From Mycolicibacterium hippocampi (GTDB taxonomy: Bacteria > Actinomycetota > Actinomycetes > Mycobacteriales > Mycobacteriaceae), in the NCBI RefSeq assembly GCF_010723735.1, contig NZ_BLLB01000002.1:5704001-5768000 (forward strand): a DNA stretch of 64,000 nt, in the 5' to 3' direction. This document shows positions 1 through 6,649 of the stretch, in pieces. Numbering within the stretch: position 1 is the first letter of the stretch; every line of letters begins with the position of its first letter. Made by a program: the position numbers and the translations under genes. The notes beneath the pieces are model-generated. The model was not told the DNA's origin. It searched no databases and saw only the letters and a program-made list of their open reading frames with translations.

Positions 1-60
1 ACTTCCGCCGAGCGTGACGGGTCCCTGAGGATCGGCAGCCTGAAAGGACAACCCCGATGA
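1..60 (+). CDS. DyP-type peroxidase, C-terminal end only (encapsulin cargo)
   Basis: Only the last 19 codons are in the window. The reading frame ends in residues DGSLRIGSLKGQPR and a TGA at 58-60. The SLRIGSLKG segment matches the C-terminal cargo-loading peptide that directs dye-decolourising peroxidases into encapsulin shells (known family feature). The stop overlaps the ATG of the encapsulin gene as ATGA, so the two are translationally coupled. The catalytic domain lies upstream of the window, so the enzyme type is inferred from the tail and the neighbour. Confidence 0.85.
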   Translation, partial: TSAERDGSLRIGSLKGQPR

Positions 61-854
61 ACAACCTGTATCGCGAGCTGGCACCGGTCACCGAGGCCGC
101 CTGGTCGGAGATCGAGCTGGAGGCCACCCGCACTTTCAAGCGCCACATCGCCGGCCGTCGGGTCGTCGACGTGAGCGAACCGGGCGGGCCGGTGACGGCC
201 GCGGTGAGCACCGGTCACCTGACCGATGTCACCGCCCCCGGCGACGGGGTGCTCGCCCACCTGCGTGACGCCCGTCCGCTGGTCCGGTTGCGGGTGCCGT
301 TCACCGTCAACCGGATCGACATCGACGACGTCGAGCGGGGTTCTCAGGATTCGGACTGGGATCCGGTCAAGGAGGCCGCCAGGAAGCTTGCCTTCGTCGA
401 GGACCGGGCGATCTTCGAGGGTTATGAGGCCGCCCACATCAGCGGGATCCGCAAGTCGAGCTCCTGCCCGAACCTGGCACTGCCCGAAGACCCCCGTGAG
501 ATCCCCGATGTGATCAGCCAGGCGCTATCGGAACTGCGGCTGGCCGGCGTCGACGGCCCCTACAGCGTGCTGTTGTCGGCAGAGGTGTACACCAAGGTCA
601 GCGAGACCACCGCCCACGGCTATCCGATCCGTGAGCACCTCAACCGGCTGGTCGACGGCGACATCATCTGGGCCCCGGCCATCGACGGCGCCTTCGTGTT
701 GTCCACCCGCGGTGGTGATTTCGATTTGCAGTTGGGCACCGACGTGTCGATCGGGTACCTGTCCCACGACGCGGACACCGTCTCGCTGTACCTGGAGGAG
801 ACGCTGACGTTCCTGTGCTACACCGCGGAGGCGTCGGTCGCCCTCAGCGCCTGA
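57..854 (+). CDS. Encapsulin shell protein (Cfp29/linocin M18 family)
   Basis: The 265-residue product has the length and sequence pattern of family 1 encapsulins: an N-terminal MNNLYRELAP, a central segment with EDRAIFEGYE, and a C-terminal LYLEETLTFLCYT. These HK97-fold proteins self-assemble into a protein nanocompartment that holds a peroxidase, here the DyP enzyme encoded immediately upstream with a 4-bp ATGA overlap. M. tuberculosis has the same pair (Rv0799c-Rv0798c). No signal peptide is visible, in keeping with cytosolic assembly. The start is fixed by the overlap with the upstream stop. Confidence 0.95.
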   Translation: MNNLYRELAPVTEAAWSEIELEATRTFKRHIAGRRVVDVSEPGGPVTAAVSTGHLTDVTAPGDGVLAHLRDARPLVRLRVPFTVNRIDIDDVERGSQDSDWDPVKEAARKLAFVEDRAIFEGYEAAHISGIRKSSSCPNLALPEDPREIPDVISQALSELRLAGVDGPYSVLLSAEVYTKVSETTAHGYPIREHLNRLVDGDIIWAPAIDGAFVLSTRGGDFDLQLGTDVSIGYLSHDADTVSLYLEETLTFLCYTAEASVALSA

Positions 855-882
855 CCGTTGCCCCGCGAGCGCGACGTTTTGC

Positions 883-1557
883 TCAGGAGACCAGAACCGA
901 GTCCAGAGCGGACAGGAACAGCCCGAGCCCGTCGTCGGACGGGCCGGTCAGCGCTTCGGTGGCGTGCTCGGGGTGCGGCATCAGGCCCACGACGCGGCCG
1001 TTCGCCGAGCTGATTCCTGCGATGTCGCGCATCGAGCCGTTGGCATTCTCCCGGTAGCGGAAGACGACCCGGCCCTCCCCCTCGAGCTCGTCGAGCACCG
1101 CCTCGCTCGCGACGTAACGACCCTCGCCGGACTTCAGCGGCACCAGCAGGTCGGCACCCTGCTCGTAGCGCGACGTCCAGGCCGACGTGTTGGATGCGAC
1201 CTCGAGCCAGACGTCGCGGCAGATGAAGTGCAGACCGGCGTTGCGGGTCAGTGCTCCTGGCAGCAGACCGGCCTCGCAGAGCACCTGGAAACCGTTGCAG
1301 ATCCCCAGCACGGGCATGCCGCGCTCGGCAGCGGTGACGACCTCTCCCATCACCGGGGCGAACCGCGCGATCGCGCCGCAGCGCAGATAGTCGCCGTAGG
1401 AGAAGCCGCCGGGGACCACCACCGCGTCGACCCCCTTGAGGTCGGCGTCGGCGTGCCACAGACTCACCGCTTCGGCGCCGGCCAGCCGCACCGCCCGGGA
1501 CGCGTCGATGTCGTCGAGGGTGCCCGGAAATGTGATGACCCCCACTCGAGCGCTCAT
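883..1557 (-). CDS. purQ: Phosphoribosylformylglycinamidine synthase, glutaminase subunit PurQ
   Basis: This is the class I glutamine amidotransferase subunit of FGAM synthase, which supplies ammonia to PurL in the fourth step of de novo purine synthesis. The 224-residue protein has the nucleophile elbow GICNGFQ with Cys87 and the His195/Glu197 pair in GLMPHPEH, so the triad is complete. It follows purS on the same strand with a 4-bp overlap (1554-1557). PurL is not in the window and probably lies elsewhere. It converges on the encapsulin gene with a 28-bp gap. Confidence 0.96.
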   Translation of the reverse strand: MSARVGVITFPGTLDDIDASRAVRLAGAEAVSLWHADADLKGVDAVVVPGGFSYGDYLRCGAIARFAPVMGEVVTAAERGMPVLGICNGFQVLCEAGLLPGALTRNAGLHFICRDVWLEVASNTSAWTSRYEQGADLLVPLKSGEGRYVASEAVLDELEGEGRVVFRYRENANGSMRDIAGISSANGRVVGLMPHPEHATEALTGPSDDGLGLFLSALDSVLVS

Positions 1558-1802
1558 CGGTGTGTCTCCGGTTCCCAGCTCACTGTCCAGTCCTCGATCA
1601 CGGTGTTGGCCAGCAGCGATTCGGCGATCTCGGTCAACTTCTGATCGTCGATACCGTCGTCGACCTCGAGTTCGAATCGCTTACCTTGCCGCACATCTGA
1701 GATGCCGTCGAAGCCCAGACGGCCGAGGGCACCGACGATCGCCTGCCCCTGGGGATCGAGGATCTCGTTCTTCGGCATGACGTGTACCACCACTTTTGCC
1801 AC
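1554..1802 (-). CDS. purS: Phosphoribosylformylglycinamidine synthase subunit PurS
   Basis: This small (about 82 residues) subunit bridges PurQ and PurL in the FGAM synthase complex. The sequence has the family core KVVVHVMPKNEILDPQG near the N-terminus and ends four bases into purQ, showing coupling. Two GTG starts are possible, at 1811 and 1802. I prefer 1802 because PurS proteins normally start two or three residues before the first beta strand. The AGG at about 1813-1818 is a poor Shine-Dalgarno for either. Confidence 0.93.
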   Translation of the reverse strand: MAKVVVHVMPKNEILDPQGQAIVGALGRLGFDGISDVRQGKRFELEVDDGIDDQKLTEIAESLLANTVIEDWTVSWEPETHR

Positions 1803-1893
1803 GGCGATCACTCTACCTGCGGAGAAGACGGCGCCGCGGCAGCGCGAGGGTCAATCGCTGTCCCGCAGGTCCCGGGCACGCCACAATGGAGGG

Positions 1894-2547
1894 ATGCAGC
1901 TCACACATTTCGGCCATTCCTGCCTGCAGGCACACTTCAGTGACGGCTCGGGCGCGCAGACCACGGTGCTGTTCGATCCGGGCACCTTCTCCCACGGCTT
2001 CGAGGGCATCACGGGACTGTCGGCGATCCTGATCACCCATCAGCACCCCGATCACGCCGATACCGAGCGGCTGCCCGCGCTCATCGACGCCAACCCGCAG
2101 GCCGCCCTGTACGCGGACCCGCAGACCGCCGCCCAGCTGGGCGGGCCGTGGCAACCGGTGCAGGTCGGCGACGAACTGTCCATCGGCCACCTCACGGTGC
2201 GGGGTGTCGGTGGCACACACGCGGTGATCCATCCGGAAATCCCTGTGATCGACAACATTTCGTACCTCATCGGTGACGACGAGCACCCCGCGCGACTGAT
2301 GCATCCCGGCGACGCGCTGTTCGTCCCCGACGAGCCTGTCGACGTGCTGGCCACGCCGGCCGCCGCGCCGTGGATGAAGATCTCCGAAGCGGTGGACTAC
2401 CTCCGCGCGGTCGCGCCGACCCACGCGGTGCCGATCCACCAGGGGATCGTCGACCCCGTCGCCCGGCCGATCTACTACGGCCGCCTGTCGGAGATGACGG
2501 ACACCGACTTCCAGGTCCTCGAACCCGAGAACGGCACCCAGTTCTGA
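1894..2547 (+). CDS. Metallo-beta-lactamase-fold hydrolase (Rv0786c-like)
   Basis: The 217-residue protein starts MQLTHFGHSCL and carries the HxHxDH metal-binding motif as THQHPDHAD, followed by later His residues in the order expected for a compact MBL-fold hydrolase of the UPF0173/YcfI-like type. The substrate is unknown. The ATG at 1894 is preceded directly by GGAGGG, which is very close for a Shine-Dalgarno. The frame is open further upstream but that part overlaps purS and lacks family similarity. It is divergent from purS. The same gene sits next to purSQ in M. tuberculosis. Confidence 0.85.
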   Translation: MQLTHFGHSCLQAHFSDGSGAQTTVLFDPGTFSHGFEGITGLSAILITHQHPDHADTERLPALIDANPQAALYADPQTAAQLGGPWQPVQVGDELSIGHLTVRGVGGTHAVIHPEIPVIDNISYLIGDDEHPARLMHPGDALFVPDEPVDVLATPAAAPWMKISEAVDYLRAVAPTHAVPIHQGIVDPVARPIYYGRLSEMTDTDFQVLEPENGTQF

Positions 2548-2602
2548 GTGAATCGGGCGCGCTGACGCCCCCTAGGTGTCGTGTTTCGCGCCGAATTCGC
2601 CG

Positions 2603-4234
2603 TCAGCTGACGTCGCGGGCGGCGGCGCGACCGGCAGCCCGGCCGGAGAACACGCAGCCGCCGAGGAATGTCCCCTCCAGAGACCGGTAGCCGTGCAACC
2701 CACCCCCGCCGAATCCGGCAGCCTCGCCGGCGGCGTACAGCCCGGGCAGCACCTCCCCGTCACTGCGCAGCACACGTGAGTCGAGGTCGGTTTCCAACCC
2801 GCCCAAAGATTTACGAGTCAGTATGTGCAGCTTCACGGCGATCAGCGGTCCGGCTTTCGGATCCGTCAACCGATGCGGGGCGACCACCCGGCTGATCCGG
2901 TCGGCCAGGTAGCCGCGGGCGGCCCGGATCGCGGTGACCTGGCTGTCCTTGGTGAACCGGTTGGCCACCTCCCGATCTCGGGCGGTGACCTCCTCCTCGA
3001 CGACGGCGAAGTCCAGCGGCTCGACGTCGGGTACCGCGTTCATCGCCGCAACCAGATCGCGCAACGACGAGGCGGTGACGAAGTCGACGCCCTTGTCGAC
3101 GAACGCGTGGACCGGCGCGGGACCGTTGCGGGCACGATCCAGCACACCACGCACACTGCGACCGGTCAGGTCGGGGTTCTGCTCCTGGCCCGACAGGCCG
3201 AACTCCTTGTCGATGATCCGGGAGTTGAGCACGAACCACGTGTAGTCGTGGCCGGTCTTGGCGATGTACTCCAACGTGCCCAGGGTGTCGAATCCGGGGT
3301 ACAGCGGCGCGGGCAGGCGCCTGCCGGTGGCGTCGAGCCACAGCGACGACGGTCCGGGCAGGATCCGGATGCCGTGCATCGGCCAGATCGGGTCGTAGTT
3401 GGTGATGCCCTCGGTGTAGTGCCACATCCGGTCGCTGTTGATCAGGTTCCCGCCCGCCGCCGCGGAGATCTCCAGCATCCGGCCGTCCACATGGGCCGGA
3501 ACTCCGCTGAGCAGCTGTTCGGGAACCCGTCCCATGCGCGCCGGCCAGTTCCTGCGGACCAGGTCGTGATTGCCGCCGATGCCGCCGCTCGCGACCACGA
3601 CGGCCTGCGCCCGGAACTCGAAATCACCCACGACGTCGCGCGACGACGCGACTCCCCGCGCTGCGCTGGTGGGTTCGAGCACCGCGCCGCGGACCCCGAC
3701 GACGGATCCGTTTTCGACGACGAGTTCGTCGACGCGGTGCCGGTGCGCGAACCGCACCCCCGCCAGCCGGCGAGCGAAGATGTCGACCAGCGCCGGACCC
3801 GTGCCCCACGTGATGTGGAAGCGCGGCACCGAGTTGCCGTGCCCCCGGGCGTCGTAGCCGCCCCGTTCGGCCCAGCCGACCAGGGCGAAGGTCTGCAGGC
3901 CGCGATCACGTAGCCAGCTGCGTTTTTCCCCTGCCGCGAAGTCGACGTAGGCGTGCGCCCACTGCCGGGGCCAGTGGTCCTCGGGCCGGTCGAACCCTGC
4001 GGTGCCGAGCCAGTCCTGCAACGCCAACTCGTGGCTGTCACGGATTCCGAGGCGGCGTTGTTCGGGACTGTCCACGAAGAAGAGTCCGCCGAAGGACCAG
4101 AACGCCTGACCGCCGACGTTGGCCTCGTTCTCCTGGTCGACGATCAGGACGCGACGGCCACGCTCGACCACTTCGCATGCGGCCACCAGGCCTGCCAGCC
4201 CGGCACCCACGACGATGACATCAGCGTCAGCCAT
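2603..4234 (-). CDS. FAD-binding dehydrogenase, KstD/fumarate reductase-like (Rv0785-like)
   Basis: This 543-residue flavoprotein has an N-terminal dinucleotide-binding motif VGAGLAG (residues 9-15), a second FAD contact near the C-terminus (GLYAAGEAAGFGGGG), and the FAD_binding_2 domain layout shared with 3-ketosteroid dehydrogenases and fumarate reductase flavoproteins. Family members dehydrogenate substrates next to a carbonyl, but the substrate here is not deducible. It converges with the MBL gene. Its start lies 26 bp past the end of the DUF2334-like gene, which reads the same way upstream. The pair order matches Rv0784-Rv0785. Confidence 0.88.
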   Translation of the reverse strand: MADADVIVVGAGLAGLVAACEVVERGRRVLIVDQENEANVGGQAFWSFGGLFFVDSPEQRRLGIRDSHELALQDWLGTAGFDRPEDHWPRQWAHAYVDFAAGEKRSWLRDRGLQTFALVGWAERGGYDARGHGNSVPRFHITWGTGPALVDIFARRLAGVRFAHRHRVDELVVENGSVVGVRGAVLEPTSAARGVASSRDVVGDFEFRAQAVVVASGGIGGNHDLVRRNWPARMGRVPEQLLSGVPAHVDGRMLEISAAAGGNLINSDRMWHYTEGITNYDPIWPMHGIRILPGPSSLWLDATGRRLPAPLYPGFDTLGTLEYIAKTGHDYTWFVLNSRIIDKEFGLSGQEQNPDLTGRSVRGVLDRARNGPAPVHAFVDKGVDFVTASSLRDLVAAMNAVPDVEPLDFAVVEEEVTARDREVANRFTKDSQVTAIRAARGYLADRISRVVAPHRLTDPKAGPLIAVKLHILTRKSLGGLETDLDSRVLRSDGEVLPGLYAAGEAAGFGGGGLHGYRSLEGTFLGGCVFSGRAAGRAAARDVS

Positions 4235-4259
4235 TGCCCCAATCTACGGCCAGCGGCCC

Positions 4260-4964
4260 CTACGCGGCGTCGGACAGCGCAGGTCGAGGGCGCCATTCGT
4301 AGACGGTGGGGACGCAGGAGTGCATCAGCGCCAGGTCGACGGCGTCGAGCATGGCCTGCCGGGGACCCGGCCGGCGCAGGTGGCGCGCCGCGACCGCGAC
4401 ACGCACGACACCGGCGCGGCGCGCGGTGCGCTCGGCGGACAGCACCAGCGTGCGGCACCACCACGGCTCGGCCAGGAAACCCTCCCCGATCCCGAGCACC
4501 CGGGTGCGCACGGTCTGGTCGCGGACCAGGTCGGTGATGCCGGTCAGACCAGCCAGAAGCCGAAACCCGTTGCGGGGCAGTACCTTCACCGCGCCCGGGG
4601 AGACGTTCCACCCCGGGGCCGCGAACAGCCGGGTACGTAGGCCGAGGTGTTCGAGGGTACGGTCGGCGGCCATCAGCCGCAGGTTCGCCTCGTGAGCGGG
4701 CAACGTCGCGAACTCACCCTTGCGCGCTTTGGTGGCGGCCTCGTCGAACCCGTGCAGCACGATGGCGTCGCCGTCGGCCCGCCTGTCGGCCAACCACTGG
4801 ACGGTGGCCGGGTCACTGTCGAGCCGGTATCCGCCTTTGAGACGCGGTGCCACCAGGAAAGACGCAGGCACTCCCCGGTCATCGAGCTGAGCACTGAATG
4901 ATGCGACGTCGGCGAGCGTGCGCTCGCTGACACCGGAGATCGAGACGATCAGTTGTCCTGCCAC
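4260..4964 (-). CDS. DUF2334-type predicted polysaccharide deacetylase-fold protein (Rv0784-like)
   Basis: The 234-residue product resembles the DUF2334 branch of NodB-type deacetylases: an early beta strand LIVSISGVSE, PASFLVAPRL, then a histidine-containing DAIVLHGFDE and a later APGWNVS motif that corresponds to the third conserved motif. The catalytic set is only partly matched, so activity is uncertain. The start is a GTG at 4964. It lies upstream of the FAD dehydrogenase in the same direction with a 25-bp gap and is probably co-transcribed with it. Confidence 0.7.
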   Translation of the reverse strand: MAGQLIVSISGVSERTLADVASFSAQLDDRGVPASFLVAPRLKGGYRLDSDPATVQWLADRRADGDAIVLHGFDEAATKARKGEFATLPAHEANLRLMAADRTLEHLGLRTRLFAAPGWNVSPGAVKVLPRNGFRLLAGLTGITDLVRDQTVRTRVLGIGEGFLAEPWWCRTLVLSAERTARRAGVVRVAVAARHLRRPGPRQAMLDAVDLALMHSCVPTVYEWRPRPALSDAA

Positions 4965-5031
4965 ATCCGCAGTGTCGCAACAGCAGATGTCGGGATGGTT
5001 GCGAACACTCCGACCACAGGTGTCGTTTCGG

Positions 5032-5529
5032 CTATCGCGGCAAGACGGCTTCGATCGCCGAGATCACCTCTGGGGCGTCGGGCTCGGTGCGGGGACGGAA
5101 CCGCTTGACCTCGGTGGCGCCGGGGGCCAGCAGGAACTTCTCGAAGTTCCACTGCACGTCGCCGGCCTCACCCTGCTCGTCGGCGACCTTGGTGAGTTCG
5201 GCGTAGAGCGGGTGCCTGCCCGGGCCGTTGACCTCGGTCTTGGCCAGCAGCGGAAACGTCACCCCGTAGGTCGTCGAGCAGAACGTCTGGATCTCTTCGG
5301 CGGTGCCGGGCTCCTGGCCCATGAACTGGTTGCACGGCACACCGATCACCGTCAGGCCCCGGCCGGCGTACTCCTTCGCCAGTGATTCGAGCGCGCTGTA
5401 CTGCGGCGTCAGACCGCATTTGGAGGCGACGTTCACCACAAGCGCCGCACCGTCGGCCAACTCCGCCAACGTGGTGGAACGGCCGTCGAGGGTGGTTAGC
5501 GCGATGTCGGTCAAGGGCGTTTCGGTCAT
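5032..5529 (-). CDS. Glutathione peroxidase family protein (probably thioredoxin-dependent)
   Basis: The 165-residue protein has the GPx fold markers: peroxidatic Cys38 in NVASKCGLTPQY, the GVPCNQFMGQEPG motif (Gln72) and WNFEKFLL (Trp127, Asn128). Together these form the GPx catalytic tetrad. Cys replaces selenocysteine. Mycobacteria lack glutathione, so by family knowledge it probably reduces hydroperoxides with thioredoxin-type reductants. It lies upstream of the DUF2334 gene on the same strand with a 67-bp gap. The ATG start is unambiguous. Confidence 0.92.
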   Translation of the reverse strand: MTETPLTDIALTTLDGRSTTLAELADGAALVVNVASKCGLTPQYSALESLAKEYAGRGLTVIGVPCNQFMGQEPGTAEEIQTFCSTTYGVTFPLLAKTEVNGPGRHPLYAELTKVADEQGEAGDVQWNFEKFLLAPGATEVKRFRPRTEPDAPEVISAIEAVLPR

Positions 5530-5550
5530 GCACTCGACGCTACCCGTGGC

Positions 5551-6105
5551 TCATTTCGTGAACAGCATCCGGGCCACCCGCTGCACGGCGGCAATCGGAT
5601 CTTGCCTGGTCTCGATCGCCTCGTTGAGCCAGAGCATCACAAAGCCGTGCACCAGCGACCATGCGGCGAGCGCGGCCGCCTGCGGATCCTGTTGGGCACG
5701 TGGATCTTTGAGCGTGCCCACGCCGGCGGCGAGCTCTGCACCCGCGGCATCCTGGGCCGCGACCAGCTCGGGGTTGTCGGGGTCCACCAGCGAACGGTCG
5801 AACATCACCTCGTAGTGGCCGGGGTGGTCCACGGCGAAACGCACGTATGCCAGTGCGGCGTCGTCGAACTGGGGTCGCGCCTCGGCGAGCACAGCCGCCA
5901 ACTTGCGCCACCCCTGCTCCGCGAGAGCAGTGAACAGCCCGCGCCGGTCCACGAAGTGGTGTGCGGGTGCGGCATGCGAGACACCCGCCGCCCGTGCCAG
6001 CTCCCGCAGCGAGACTCCATCGGCCCCGCGCTCGGCCACCAGCGCTGCAGCCTGCCCGAGGATGGCGGCCTTGAGGTCGCCGTGGTGGTAGGAATCCCTG
6101 CTCAT
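5551..6105 (-). CDS. TetR family transcriptional regulator (WHG-type C-terminal domain)
   Basis: The protein has an N-terminal helix-turn-helix (VSLRELARAAGVSHAAPAHHF) and a C-terminal all-alpha ligand domain of the type seen in WHG-domain TetR proteins. Two starts are possible: ATG 6114 (187 aa) or ATG 6105 (184 aa). The latter gives the common MSRDSYHHGDLK opening. It is divergent from a monooxygenase-like gene, and the shared promoter holds a perfect 10-bp inverted repeat (6123-6132 and 6169-6178) that is the obvious operator candidate. Autoregulation and control of the divergent gene are inferred. Confidence 0.88.
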   Translation of the reverse strand: MSRDSYHHGDLKAAILGQAAALVAERGADGVSLRELARAAGVSHAAPAHHFVDRRGLFTALAEQGWRKLAAVLAEARPQFDDAALAYVRFAVDHPGHYEVMFDRSLVDPDNPELVAAQDAAGAELAAGVGTLKDPRAQQDPQAAALAAWSLVHGFVMLWLNEAIETRQDPIAAVQRVARMLFTK

Positions 6106-6122
6106 GGCCGTCATCGTACCGG

Positions 6123-6178
6123 CATCTTGACATTGACTAGTTGTCGGACCTAGCCATTAACTTGTCACTGTCAAGATG
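6123..6178. promoter_or_regulatory. Divergent promoter with perfect 10-bp inverted repeat, putative TetR operator
   Basis: CATCTTGACA at 6123-6132 is repeated in inverted orientation at 6169-6178, with 36 bp between the arms. Each arm contains TTGACA, a consensus -35 box pointing inward, so the arms are likely the -35 regions of the two divergent genes with their -10 boxes overlapping in the middle (TAGCCA at 6151-6156 on the plus strand). A further short palindrome, ACTAGT, lies at 6137-6142. The region between 6115 and 6217 holds no gene. Confidence 0.5.
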
Positions 6179-6217
6179 CGGCGGGCCCGTCGACGCTCCG
6201 ACCGAAGGAGGTTTCCA

Positions 6218-6649
6218 ATGCCCACCCTTCCCTGGACCACCCCTGCCGGTGCCGGCCCCCACCGCGGCGCACCTGGAACGTTGGCGATGGCTTCCCGCTT
6301 CGAGTTGGAAAGGTGGCGAGATGTGCCCGGCTTCTTTATCTCGGCACTGCGGATCCGCGATCAGATGCTGCAGTCGCCCGGCGTCATCGGAGTCTCTCTG
6401 GTCGCCCGGCCGTTGCGAAGGACCTTCTTCACATTGTCGGCTTGGCGCGATCGCGCCGCACTGAATGCCGCAGTGGCCGGTCAACCGCACGCCGCGACGA
6501 TGGCCAGATACCGAACGCGGATGGCCGACTCCGCTTTCACCTTCTGGGAACCCGCCGACGATTCGCCCCCGGACTGGCGGGACGCCGTTGCGCGACTCGA
6601 CGAGGCGGCCGAGATCCGGGCGGCCGCTGACGGCGGCCGGACACTTTAA
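6218..6649 (+). CDS. Monooxygenase-like/DUF3291-type small protein
   Basis: The 143-residue product contains RFELERWRDVPGFF, a short strand VIGVSLVARPLRRTFFTLSAW and a helix HAATMARYR, the pattern of dimeric alpha/beta-barrel proteins related to antibiotic-biosynthesis monooxygenases and DUF3291. The catalytic role is unknown. The start ATG 6218 is set by a strong AAGGAGG (6205-6211) with a six-base spacer. It is divergent from a TetR gene and presumably its target. It ends with a 4-bp convergent overlap with ptrB. Confidence 0.65.
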   Translation: MPTLPWTTPAGAGPHRGAPGTLAMASRFELERWRDVPGFFISALRIRDQMLQSPGVIGVSLVARPLRRTFFTLSAWRDRAALNAAVAGQPHAATMARYRTRMADSAFTFWEPADDSPPDWRDAVARLDEAAEIRAAADGGRTL

